Positions 51,529 to 60,400 of a stretch of 64,000 bases of DNA are shown here, piece after piece. Made by a program: the position numbers and the translations under genes. The stretch is from the NCBI RefSeq assembly GCF_030709675.1, contig NZ_JAUZQD010000003.1, positions 248,001 to 312,000 of the forward strand, read 5' to 3'. Source of the stretch: Symbioplanes lichenis (GTDB lineage: Bacteria; Actinomycetota; Actinomycetes; Mycobacteriales; Micromonosporaceae). The notes under the pieces are model-generated. The model ran no database searches and was not told the DNA's origin. It was given only the letters and a program-made list of their open reading frames with translations. Numbering within the stretch: the first letter of the stretch is position 1; the number at the start of each line of letters is the position of its first letter.

Positions 51529-52689
51529 AAAAGCGATCCCACCCGCGGCGTCGCGCAGGAAGTCGACGTGACGCCGCGGCGCGGACACCCCGGGCACCAG
51601 GAAGCTGTCGCCGCCGAACGGCACCGCCCGCACCCCCGAGACCACGAGCGCGTCACCGTCCGCGACGACCTCGTGCTCGCCGTACCTTCCGGCGTACGCG
51701 TCCAGGTCTTCCCGCAGCGGCCCGCCCCTCGGCGCCCGCTCCCGCAACCCCGTCGCCACGTCGACCGCATCCAGCGCGATGTCCAGCACAGCGTCCTCGA
51801 GCTGCGGCCCGCGCCCGCCCCGGCGATCGCCGACCGCGAGCACCGCCACCGCCGTACGCCGGGCCGGCACCGACCACAACCGCGTCCGGAACCCGCCGCT
51901 CACCCCGCTGTGCCCCGTCACCAGCGTGCCGTCCGCCGCCCGCCACGCCTCCCAGCCCGGCCCCCAGAACCGCCCGCCGTACACCTCGGCGAACGGCGCC
52001 TCACCGAGCACCCCGAGATGGCCGAGGGCCCCGCCCGGCCAGGTCGCAGCGGCCAGCGCCAGCACATCGCCCACCGTCGCCCGCAAGCCCCCCGACGGTA
52101 CGCGCACCCGCGGCATCGCCAGGTACGAGTTGCGGGCCGGATCGGGGTCGTCGTGAGCCAGCAGCGCGGGATCGTCGCGCCACGGCCGGCTGTCGGCGCC
52201 GGTGACCCCCGCCGGGTCGAGCACCAGCTCGCGCAGGCCCCGCGCGAAGGGACGCCCGCTCACTGCCGCCGCGTGCGCGCCGGCCAGCCAATACCCCGGA
52301 TTCGCGTACGACCAGGGCGCGCCCAGCCACTCGATCAGCTCAGGATGCTCCGCGTACGCCGCCGGGGCGCCGTCCCCGTTCCCGAACCGCTCGATCCCGC
52401 CCTCGTAGCCGGGCCCTGCGCCACCGGTGTGCCGGAGCAGCTCCCGCCACGTCGCGTCACGCCACGCGCGTGCGTCCAGGTCGAGATCTCCCCGCGCGTG
52501 CAGGGCGTGCAGCAGAGCCGCGGTCGCCGGCTTGGTGATCGACGCCACGGGAAACGGTGTGTCCGCCGTCAGGGGCGCCCCGCCCGGCCCGCGCAGCCCG
52601 GCCACCCGCACGTCGACGTGGTCCCCGCGCCGCACCCCGAGCACGATCCCGGCCGCCGCCCCGCCGCGCACCGCATCGATCAGTTCCAC
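51493..52689 (-). CDS. Serine beta-lactamase-fold hydrolase (class C/esterase type)
   Basis: 398 residues without a signal peptide. Catalytic Ser-x-x-Lys in PVASITKPATAAL, second motif Tyr-x-Asn in WSYANPGY, third motif region VTGHSGVSGG. These define the AmpC/EstB group, which hydrolyse esters, D-amino-acid peptides or beta-lactams. A C-terminal domain of roughly 110 residues is of unknown fold. The absence of an export signal argues against a periplasmic beta-lactamase; a cytoplasmic esterase or D-aminopeptidase is more likely. Confidence 0.85.
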   Translation of the reverse strand: MELIDAVRGGAAAGIVLGVRRGDHVDVRVAGLRGPGGAPLTADTPFPVASITKPATAALLHALHARGDLDLDARAWRDATWRELLRHTGGAGPGYEGGIERFGNGDGAPAAYAEHPELIEWLGAPWSYANPGYWLAGAHAAAVSGRPFARGLRELVLDPAGVTGADSRPWRDDPALLAHDDPDPARNSYLAMPRVRVPSGGLRATVGDVLALAAATWPGGALGHLGVLGEAPFAEVYGGRFWGPGWEAWRAADGTLVTGHSGVSGGFRTRLWSVPARRTAVAVLAVGDRRGGRGPQLEDAVLDIALDAVDVATGLRERAPRGGPLREDLDAYAGRYGEHEVVADGDALVVSGVRAVPFGGDSFLVPGVSAPRRHVDFLRDAAGGIAFLRVGLLCSARG

Positions 52690-52701
52690 GACGTGATTCT
52701 G

Positions 52702-53505
52702 CTACTTGCGGCCCTTCTCACGCTCGGGTGTGCCGTCGGGGTAGGCGCCCGACGGGCCGTGGTAGCTCTCGCCGTCCACGTACGGGGCGTCGTTCGGCTG
52801 GCATCCGTGCAGGCCCAGCGTCTGCTGCTGCATGACCGGCGCCGGCTCGCCCGGGCCGGGACACAGCTCGTGCCCGTGGCCCAGCCGGTGGCCCACCTCA
52901 TGATTGACCATGTACCGGCGGTAGGACGCGAGATTCTTCCCGTACGAGGGGACGCCCTCGACCCACCGCGCGACGTTGAGCACCACCTTGTCGCCGCTGC
53001 GGCACGACGTGTAGCCGTCCGGCACATCGCGGCACAGCTCGTCGCGGGTGTCCGGCGTCGCCAGATAGAGCGTGAAGTCGTACGCCTGGCCGGGCCCCAC
53101 CCGCTTGAAGCGCCACTGCCCGCCGGCGGTCCACCCGTCGTCGGCCCCGAGCGTGGCCGCGACCGCGGTGGCGAACGTCGCCGCGGGCAGCCCCTTGATG
53201 TCCCGCTCCACCAGCACCCGGTAGCGCAGCAGCGTCCCGCCCTGCCCCGATGCCGGCCCGGTCTGCCCGGCCGCCGCCAGCCACCGCCGCGACCCGTCCG
53301 CCGGATACGTGATCCGCGCCGCGGCGGGCTTCGACCGTACGGGAGCGGTGTCCGGCGCCGGCTCGGTGTCCTCGTCCACCGTCGCCTGCTGCCGATCGCC
53401 GCCGGCCCCGGTCCCGTGCACCTGAGGCGCCCGGAAGCTCCCGCACCCCGCCAGCACCCCCACCGCCACGACGGCGGCGATCACTCTCGGCAGACCCAAC
53501 GACAT
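52702..53505 (-). CDS. DUF3152 lipoprotein with metalloprotease-like motif
   Basis: 267 residues. Lipoprotein signal VIAAVVAVGVLAGCGS with a lipobox Cys near res 20, a disordered Gln/Asp/Pro stretch, then the DUF3152 domain (about 90-255). It contains NHEVGHRLGHGHE, an HExxHxxGxxH zinc site of the metzincin type, and PVMQQQT below it as a Met-turn. Four Cys residues (LCRDV, SCRSG, LCPGP, GCQPN) suggest two disulfides. An extracellular, membrane-tethered zinc protease is likely although the family is not characterised. Confidence 0.87.
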   Translation of the reverse strand: MSLGLPRVIAAVVAVGVLAGCGSFRAPQVHGTGAGGDRQQATVDEDTEPAPDTAPVRSKPAAARITYPADGSRRWLAAAGQTGPASGQGGTLLRYRVLVERDIKGLPAATFATAVAATLGADDGWTAGGQWRFKRVGPGQAYDFTLYLATPDTRDELCRDVPDGYTSCRSGDKVVLNVARWVEGVPSYGKNLASYRRYMVNHEVGHRLGHGHELCPGPGEPAPVMQQQTLGLHGCQPNDAPYVDGESYHGPSGAYPDGTPEREKGRK

Positions 53506-53578
53506 GCTCAACCCATTTCGGCAAGGAACCCCGGCGCCCACAGTGACGCATGCCCCGCCCCGAAGGTTGCATGCTCAG

Positions 53579-53872
53579 CTAATCACCACTCCCTGACCTG
53601 GCATTTCGGTGATTCTCGGCACGTACCCCCCAGCACTCGATCGCCACCGCCCCGACCCGGCCGCGGCCACGCCGTCGTGCAGCAGCGTTGCCCACCGCCC
53701 GAGCCCGCCGGAGCGCGAAGTCGAGCAGCGCCAGGCTGCGGTCGGCGGTGTTCGCCACGTGCGCGGGTCCGCGCAAACCGCCGGTAGCTGTCGAGATGTC
53801 TTCTCCGAGCTGGTGCATGGTCGCGGCCGCAGAAGCCGGGCGGGGAACGGAGAACGCCGCTGCGAATTCCAC
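53579..53872 (-). CDS. Doubtful small frame in the 394-base gap 53506-53899
   Basis: This 97-residue frame (from GTG) is the only sizeable candidate in the gap between the DUF3152 and P450 genes. It reads MEFAAAFSVPRPASAAATMH, then a helical part (NTADRSLALLDFALRRARAV). There is no ribosome binding site and no recognised family. The gap holds no convincing hairpin or promoter that I can see. It may simply be the P450 3' region and the DUF3152 promoter. Confidence 0.22.
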   Translation of the reverse strand: MEFAAAFSVPRPASAAATMHQLGEDISTATGGLRGPAHVANTADRSLALLDFALRRARAVGNAAARRRGRGRVGAVAIECWGVRAENHRNARSGSGD

Positions 53873-53899
53873 GGGGGAAGAACTCGCAACGGCGTGACC

Positions 53900-55117
53900 T
53901 CAATGTAGGCCGCTCGTCCCGCCTTGTCCAGCGGTGCGGACCGGCAGGGACAGCAGCGCCCGCGAGCGGTAGGAGTCGCGCCATCTGAGCTCGGCTGCGG
54001 GGACGGCCAGGGTGAGGCCCGGGAGGGCGCGCAGGACGGCGCCCAGCGCCACCTCGGCTTCAAGCCGGGCCAGCGGCGCGCCGACGCAGTAGTGGATGCC
54101 GTGGCCGAAGGTCAGCTGGGCGGTGGTGTCGCGGTGCGGGTCGAGGGAGTCCGGGTGGGGGTAGCGGGCGGGGTCGCGGTCGGCGGCGGCGATGGCGATC
54201 ATCACGGTGTCGCCGGCGGGGATGGTGACGCCGGCGAGCTGCGTGTCCTGCTTGGCGAAGCGGCGGATGGAGACCGGGGCGGGCGGCTCGAAGCGCATCA
54301 GCTCGCGGACCGCGTTCGGCAGCAGGGCCGGGTCCTGGGCCAGTTCCGCCCACTGCTCGGGGTGCTGGAGCAGCGTGAGGACGCCGGTGCCGATCAGGTG
54401 CACCGAGTTCTCGTAGCCGGCGACGAGGATGAGGAAGGCCAGGGAGGTCAGCTCGTCCTCGCTGAGGCGGTCGTCGTCGTCCCGCGCGGCGACGAGGGCC
54501 GACAGGATGTCCGTACCCGGACCGGTCCGCTTCTCGGCGATCAGCTGGGTGAGGAAGGCGACCAGCCTGCCCACCGCGCGGGCCGGAGCCGCCGGGTCGT
54601 CCTTCGGCGGCGCGAGCATGGTGCCGGCCCAGTCGCCCAGGTCGGCGCGGCGCTCGGCGGGAATGCCGAGCACGTCGCAGATGACCGCGACCGGCAGCGG
54701 GACGGCGAAGTCGCGGACCAGGTCGCCGCCTCCGGCCGCGGCCACGGGCGCGAGCAGGGCGGCGGCGACGCGTTCGACCTCGGGTCGCATCGCTTCGACG
54801 CGGCGCGGCGTGAAGGCCTTGCCGACCAGCCGGCGCAGCCGCGTGTGGTCCGGCGGATCCAGATTGAGCAGGTTGTTGTCCAGGGCCGGCGGGAGACCGA
54901 AGCCCTTCCAGGCGCCCTCGCCGGCGTGGGTCTTGCTCAGCGACAGGCGCGGGTCGGCCAGGGCGGCGCGGGCGTCGTCGTAGCGGGTGACGATCCACGC
55001 GTACGCGCCGTCGGGCAGGGCGAAGCGGTGGATCGGGGCCTCGTCGCGCAGGCGGGCGTAGACGCCGTGCGGATCGGTGACGATCGAGTCGGGGAGCGGG
55101 GCGGCGGGGACGGTCAC
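53900..55117 (-). CDS. Cytochrome P450
   Basis: 405 residues. Haem-binding FGHGIHYCVGAPLARLE (Cys344), K-helix Glu-x-x-Arg in RELMRFEPP, oxygen-activation helix AGYENSVHLIG, where the usual acid-Thr pair (E-T) reads Glu-Asn-Ser. Typical soluble actinobacterial P450 hydroxylating a secondary metabolite or xenobiotic with external ferredoxin partners, which are not encoded here. The GTG start overlaps the XRE gene's stop (GTGA), so the two are co-translated. The altered I-helix could change the proton delivery or allow an atypical reaction. Confidence 0.92.
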   Translation of the reverse strand: MTVPAAPLPDSIVTDPHGVYARLRDEAPIHRFALPDGAYAWIVTRYDDARAALADPRLSLSKTHAGEGAWKGFGLPPALDNNLLNLDPPDHTRLRRLVGKAFTPRRVEAMRPEVERVAAALLAPVAAAGGGDLVRDFAVPLPVAVICDVLGIPAERRADLGDWAGTMLAPPKDDPAAPARAVGRLVAFLTQLIAEKRTGPGTDILSALVAARDDDDRLSEDELTSLAFLILVAGYENSVHLIGTGVLTLLQHPEQWAELAQDPALLPNAVRELMRFEPPAPVSIRRFAKQDTQLAGVTIPAGDTVMIAIAAADRDPARYPHPDSLDPHRDTTAQLTFGHGIHYCVGAPLARLEAEVALGAVLRALPGLTLAVPAAELRWRDSYRSRALLSLPVRTAGQGGTSGLH

Positions 55118-55560
55118 TGGGGGGTTTCCTTCGCGGTGGTCAGGCCCTCGACCTCGAGGAGCTGCTCGAAGATGGTGGTCATGGCGGCCTGGCTGCGGTC
55201 GGAGAGGCCCGCGCCGGCCAGGACGTCGCGGAGGCGGCCCGGCGGGGGCGGGGTGGCGTCGTCGACGAAGTAGCCGACCGGGACCTCGAAGGCGATGGCC
55301 AGGGCCTTGAGGTGGCTCAGGCGCGGGTCGGTGACCTTGCCCTGGCGCAGCTCGCCGATGTAGGCGCCGCTGATGGTGACCGGGCCGACCGTGCGGTGGA
55401 TGCGGTCGGCGACCTCGCCGGGGCCGTTGATGCGCTCGGCGACCTCGCTGTTGAACCATTCGCGGCCGGGGCGGCCGCGCTGGATCTCCTCCGGTCGCGG
55501 GCGGACGGTCGCGAACAGACGGTTCAGTCTGGCCGCCAGCGAGCCCGGTGGGTGGGCCAT
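55114..55560 (-). CDS. XRE-type regulator coupled to a P450
   Basis: 148 residues. An N-terminal helical extension (LAARLNRLFATVRPRPEEIQ) precedes the HTH (INGPGEVADRIHRTVGPVTI, SGAYIGELRQGKVTDPRLSH). The C-terminus is LKALAIAFEVPVGYFVDDAT plus a helix, resembling EspR-like regulators. GGGAGG precedes the ATG. It overlaps the P450 gene by 4 bases and so probably senses the substrate or controls that gene. The 12-bp inverted repeat 22 bases upstream is the likely autoregulatory site. Confidence 0.85.
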   Translation of the reverse strand: MAHPPGSLAARLNRLFATVRPRPEEIQRGRPGREWFNSEVAERINGPGEVADRIHRTVGPVTISGAYIGELRQGKVTDPRLSHLKALAIAFEVPVGYFVDDATPPPPGRLRDVLAGAGLSDRSQAAMTTIFEQLLEVEGLTTAKETPQ

Positions 55561-55581
55561 GGTTCGCCTCCCCCTTTGATA

Positions 55582-55667
55582 AACGCCTGTTGAATGCCCG
55601 CGACTCGCGCGTGCGACGCTGGGCTGCGGAAACGCGACCCCGCGCGGATCGTCACTCAACAGGCGTT
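55582..55667. promoter_or_regulatory. Two 12-bp inverted half-sites upstream of the XRE-P450 operon
   Basis: AACGCCTGTTGA (55582-55593) and its exact inverse TCAACAGGCGTT (55656-55667) are separated by 62 bases. Perfect 12-base identity over such a distance is unlikely by chance. Spacing of about seven helical turns would allow a looped repressor complex. Confidence 0.65.
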
Positions 55668-55877
55668 GCGTGCGTGCCAGGAGTGAGCGTAATGTTCCCC
55701 TCCCACGATGCCACCCGCGGGCTCGACTGTGGAGGGTCGCCGCCGGGGGGAACGGGTTAGCGGCGCATTCAGGGGCAGACGACGGGCCACGGCCCGGAGT
55801 CGTGCGCCGCACACGGCCTGACGCCGGGCGCCGGGCTGCACCGGCGACCCGGCCGGGCCGGCCCTGACCACACAGCG

Positions 55878-55916
55878 GCGCGCTGAACAAAGGGCGCGCT
55901 GAACAAAGGGCGCGCT
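55878..55916. repeat. 16-bp tandem repeat at a gene end
   Basis: GCGCGCTGAACAAAGG occurs twice in tandem (55878-55893, 55894-55909) followed by a third GCGCGCT. It abuts and forms the stop codon of the flavin-dependent oxidoreductase gene. Slippage is the likely origin. Confidence 0.8.
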
Positions 55917-56808
55917 ACAGAGCGGCCCGCACCGCCGGCGCGATCTCCGCCGCCCACCGCCCCAGCGACACCTCGTCCGGCGTCCCGCCGCCGGGGGAGA
56001 AGAGCATGAACCCGCCGGCCCCGTGCGACACCACCGCCGACGTCAACTCCTCGACCCACTGCGCCACGGACCCGCCCACCCACCGCCCGTCCCCGTCGCG
56101 CGGGGCGGCCAGCGGCGCGTCGGTGATCCGCCCCGGCAGGTTGTAGACCGTCCGGATGTCGCCCGGCTTGCGCCCCACCGCCCGCGCCGCCTCGTCGATG
56201 ATCGGCCGCGACTGCCGATACCGGCTGCTCAGCCAGTCGGCGGCGTGCCCGGGGATCCAGCCGTCGGCGACGCGCCCGGTGGCGGCGAGCGACTTCGGCC
56301 CGACCGAGCCCGTCCACACCGGCGGCGCCGGGGCGTCCGCCGGTTCGAGCCCGCTGACCTGGTAGTACGTACCGTCGAAGGTGACCGGCGCCCCGCCGCC
56401 GCCCAGCAACCGGATCAGGGTGATCGCCTCCTCGAAGGCCTCGACGGCGGCCGCGGGGGTGAGCTGCGGCACGCCCATGCTCGCGATGCGGTCCCAGCGG
56501 CCGCCCGCCCCCGCGCCCAGCACGATCCGCCCGCCCGACAGCGTGGCCAGGGAGGTCACCGTGCGGGCCAGCATCGCGGGCGGCCGCAGCGGCAGGTTCG
56601 TCACGTTGGCCAGCCCGGCGAGCCGCTCGGTGCGACCCAGGATCAGGCTGATCGCCGCGTACGCGTCCAGCCGCGCCCCCAGATACGGATGGTCCGACAG
56701 TGAGAACAGTTCGAGCCCCTCGCGGTCGGCGAGCCCGGTCAGCCGCAGGAGCCCGGGCGCCTCCGCCACGGTCGAGTGGGCCCCGAAACCGAATACCACG
56801 TCCGTCAT
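55915..56808 (-). CDS. LLM-class flavin-dependent oxidoreductase
   Basis: 297 residues of a luciferase-like TIM barrel. SDHPYLGARLDAYAAISLIL, RTERLAGLANVTNLPLRPPA, ATLSGGRIVLGAGAGGRWDR, and VWTGSVGPKSLAATGRVADG carry the FMN/F420-binding signature. In actinomycetes this subgroup often uses F420. Substrate unknown. Divergent from the MarR regulator at 56868 across a perfect palindrome, so likely an inducible detoxification enzyme. Not related in context to the luciferase-like domain in the megasynthase at 2-9682. Confidence 0.9.
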   Translation of the reverse strand: MTDVVFGFGAHSTVAEAPGLLRLTGLADREGLELFSLSDHPYLGARLDAYAAISLILGRTERLAGLANVTNLPLRPPAMLARTVTSLATLSGGRIVLGAGAGGRWDRIASMGVPQLTPAAAVEAFEEAITLIRLLGGGGAPVTFDGTYYQVSGLEPADAPAPPVWTGSVGPKSLAATGRVADGWIPGHAADWLSSRYRQSRPIIDEAARAVGRKPGDIRTVYNLPGRITDAPLAAPRDGDGRWVGGSVAQWVEELTSAVVSHGAGGFMLFSPGGGTPDEVSLGRWAAEIAPAVRAAL

Positions 56809-56820
56809 GATTGCCTCCCC

Positions 56821-56844
56821 GTTCGTAGTTCGTACTACGAACTA
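56821..56844. promoter_or_regulatory. MarR operator, overlapping palindromes
   Basis: TAGTTCGT-ACT-ACGAACTA is a perfect 8+8 inverted repeat at 56826-56844. A second frame of symmetry, GTTCGTAG...CTACGAAC (56821-56842), shares its half-sites. It occupies the 59-base gap between the divergent LLM and MarR genes. Confidence 0.8.
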
Positions 56845-56867
56845 GAACCTACCAATAGACTCGCCGA

Positions 56868-57329
56868 ATGGACATCGTCGCGGCCCTCGTGCGGACGTCG
56901 TTCCTGGTGGACGCGGTCTACACCGAGTCCGCCCGGGAGTACGGCATCACCCAGCAGCAGGGCCAGCTCCTCTGCGTGCTGATGCCCCGCGCCTATGCGA
57001 TGGGCGAGCTGAGCACCACGCTGCGCCTGGCCAAGTCCAGCCTGAGCGGCCTGGTCGACCGCACCGAGCGCCTCGGACTCGTGCGCCGGGAGCCCGACCC
57101 GCGCGACACCCGCGGCGTCCTCGTGGGGCTGACGGCCGACGGCGACCGGCTCGCCCGGCAGTTCTACGACGAGACGTGCCGCCGGATCGCCGAGCTGCCC
57201 GCCGGGCTGGCCGGCGGCGACCGGGAGACCCTCGCCGGGCTGCTCGCCCGGGTGGTGCTCGGCAACGAGGTGCCGGTCGTCTTTCCCGCCGGAGCCGGAA
57301 AAGATCCCGCCGGAGCCGGAAAAGAGTGA
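56868..57329 (+). CDS. MarR-family transcriptional regulator
   Basis: 153 residues. Winged-helix core: GITQQQGQLLCVLMPRAYAM, GELSTTLRLAKSSLSGLVDR, TERLGLVRREPDPRDTRGVL. The C-terminal 14 residues consist of a duplicated AGAGK-type peptide from a 21-bp tandem repeat, which looks like a recent expansion. It should bind the palindrome at 56826-56844 and control the divergent oxidoreductase. Confidence 0.92.
   Translation: MDIVAALVRTSFLVDAVYTESAREYGITQQQGQLLCVLMPRAYAMGELSTTLRLAKSSLSGLVDRTERLGLVRREPDPRDTRGVLVGLTADGDRLARQFYDETCRRIAELPAGLAGGDRETLAGLLARVVLGNEVPVVFPAGAGKDPAGAGKE
57285..57325. repeat. In-frame tandem duplication at a gene's 3' end
   Basis: CCCGCCGGAGCCGGAAAAGA is followed by a second copy of the same unit with a 21-base period, adding the residues PAGAGKD/E to the MarR C-terminus. 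Confidence 0.8.
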
Positions 57330-57433
57330 CCCGGGCTCAGGTATCAGCAGGTCAGGACGCGGGTAAGGGCAGGTAGTGTCGGCAGGGCGGCGCCGCGGGG
57401 CGCGAGGGGGACGTGATGACGGAGTGACCAGCG

Positions 57434-60400
57434 ATGTCGGCTGACGAGCCGCTGACCACCGGGCTGTTCACCGGTGGCGAGACCGGGCGGCTCATGGCCC
57501 GGCTCGACTGGTCGCGCACCCCGCTCGGGCCGGTGGACGACTGGCCGCAGAGCCTGCGCGCCGCCGTCGGCATCGTGCTGTCCTCCCGCTATCCGATGCT
57601 GCTGCTGTGGGGCCCCGAGTTCACCCAGCTCTACAACGACGCCTACTCCGCGCTCATCGGCGACCAGCACCCGCGGGCGCTCGGCGGCGACGTGCGGGTC
57701 ACGCTCGAGGCGGGCTGGGACGTCCTCGAGCCCCTGATCAGCGAGGCCATGGCGACCGGCGTGGCCAGCTGGGTGCCCGCGCTGCAGCTCGCGCTCGAAC
57801 GGGCCGGGTACCGCGAGGAGGCGTACTTCAGCGTCTCGCACGCCCCGGCCCGCGACGACGCCGGGCGTACGGCCGGCGTCCTCACCGTCTGCAGCGAGGT
57901 CACCGAGCAGGTCGTCGGCCAGCGCCGGCTGCGGCTGCTCCGCGAGCTGTCCGTGGGCAGCGGCAGTGTCGCCGAGACCACCGAGCGCCTCGTCGCGGCC
58001 GTCGCCGGGCACCCCCTCGACGTGCCGTTCGCCGCGATCCGCCTCAGCGACGGCAGCGTGACGGCCACCCACCCCGGCATCGCGCCGGAGGTCGACCCGC
58101 CCGGCTCCCTGCAGGTGCTCGACGTGCCCGCCGGCCTGACCGTCCCCGGCGGCCCGTGGGGCGACCCCGTCCGCCAGATCGTCGCCGTGCCGCTGCCGTC
58201 GGGCGAGTCCGGCCGCCCGCTCGGCGTGCTCGTCGCCGCGGTCAGCCCGAGCCGCGGTCTCGACGACGACTACCGCTCGTTCTTCGAGCTGCTCGGCCGG
58301 CAGGTGTCGGTCGCGGTCCGCAACAGCCTCGCGTACGAGGAGGAGCGCCGCCGCGCCGAGAAACTGGCCGAGCTCGACCGGGTCAAGACGGCCTTCTTCA
58401 CCAACGTCAGCCACGAGTTCCGGACGCCGCTGACCCTCATGCTCGGCCCGCTCGCCGACGCGCTCGACGACACCGGGGAGCCGCTCGGGCCCCGCCAGCG
58501 TGAACGCGTCGACGTGGCCCGGCGCAACGCGACCCGGCTCCTCACCCTGGTCAACAACCTGCTCACCTTCTCCGGGCTGGAGGCGGGCCGGGCCGGCACC
58601 ACCCCGCGCCCGGTCGACCTGGCCCGGCTCACCGCGGGGCTGGCCGGCGTGTTCCGGGCCGCGGTCGAGCGCTCCTCGCTGCGCCTGGTCGTCGACTGCC
58701 CGCCGCTGCCGCGGCCCACCGCCGTGGACCCGGCGCACTGGGAGACCATCGTCACCAACCTGATCTCCAACGCGCTGAAGTTCACGTTCGTCGGCGAGAT
58801 CCGCGTGACGCTCGACAGCGACGACGACGGCGTACGCCTGCGGGTCTCCGACAGCGGCATCGGCATCGACCCGGGCGACCAGGCCCAGCTCTTCGACCGC
58901 TTCCACCGGGTGCAGGGGGCCCGGTCGCGCAGTCACGAGGGCAGCGGCATCGGGCTCGCCCTGGTCCGCGAGCTGAGCCGGCTGCTCGGCGGCGACGTCA
59001 CCGTGGCCAGCACGCCCGGCCGCGGCAGCACGTTCACGGTCACGCTGCCCTGGCCGGCCGTGGCCACGGACGGCCCGGCCGAGTCCACGCCCCTCGGCGG
59101 CGCCGCGCTCGCCCTCGCGGAGGAAGCCCTCAGCTGGACCGTCGCCGACAGTCCCGCCGCCGGCGACACCGGCACGCGGATCCTGGTGGCCGACGACAAC
59201 GCGGACATGCGGGCGTACCTGATGCGTCTGCTCGCCGATCAGCGGTGGCAGGTGCAGGGCGTGGCCGACGGGCGCGCCGCGCTCGAGGCGGTGCGCCACG
59301 ACCCGCCCGACCTGCTGGTGACCGACGTGATGATGCCTGGGCTCGACGGCTTCTCGCTGATTCGCGAGCTGCGGCGCGACCCCGCCACCCGGGCGCTGCC
59401 GATCCTGGTGCTGTCCGCCCGGGCCGGCGGCGAGTCCGGGGCCGAGGGCATCGACGCCGGCGCCGACGACTACGTGGTCAAGCCGTTCACCGCCGCGGAC
59501 CTGCTCGCGCGGGTGCGGGGGGCGCTGCGGCGCGGGCGGCCGCAGGCGCCGGTCGAGGGCTCCGGGCGTACGGCCGCGGCCGCCGCCACCACCGCGGTGA
59601 TCGCCTCCGGCCGCGCCCTCGAGGAGGCCGTCCGCTCCGCCACCGACCAGGCCCGCGCCCTCCTGGGCGGACTGCGCGCGACCACCGTGCTGCAGGCGGG
59701 CCCCGGGCGCGACGCCCTCACGTTCCACAGCGACGCCGGGGACAAAGACACCCGTACGGACGACGCGGCCGACGTCGTCGTGCCGGTGCGCAGCGGTACG
59801 GGCGAGAACCTCGGCTCCCTCACCGTGCTCCTGCCCGGCACGTCGCCGTCCGCCCGCGCCGCCAGCACGCTCGAGCCCATCGCCGTGACCCTCGCCGCGC
59901 TCGCCGAGAGCCGCTGGGAGCTCAGCCACGAGCGGCAGATCGCCGCCACCCTCCAGCACAGCCTGCTGCCGCCCACCTTGCCCGCCCTCCCCGGCTGGGA
60001 GCTGGCCGCCCGCTACCGGCCCGTCTCCGGCGGCGTCGGCGGCGACTGGTACGACGCGTTCACCCTCCCCGGCGGCGACCTGCTGCTCAGCGTCGGCGAC
60101 GTCGCCGGCTACGGCCTGGGTGCCGCGGTCACGGCGGCCCAGCTGCGCAACGCCGTCCGCGCGTACGCGGGGGAGGAGCCGGAGCCGCCCCGCATCCTCG
60201 ACCGTCTCGTCGCCATGCTGTCCCGGCTCAGCACCCCGCACTACGCGACCGTGCTGCTGGCCCGGCTGACCCCGGCGACCGGCGAGCTGGTCTGGTGCTC
60301 CGCCGGGCATCCCGCCCCGGTGCTGCGGATCCCCGGGCGCCGGGCGCAATGGCTGCGCGGGCACACGAGCCCGCCGCTGGGCCTGACCTCCGCCACGTAC

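Noticed and set aside
51493..52689. Secreted beta-lactamase
   Set aside because: SxxK and YxN are present, but there is no signal peptide, so an intracellular esterase or peptidase is more likely.
56342..56352. GGTTCGAGCCC resembling a tRNA T-loop
   Set aside because: It lies inside the coding sequence of the LLM oxidoreductase; no acceptor or anticodon stems can be formed around it.
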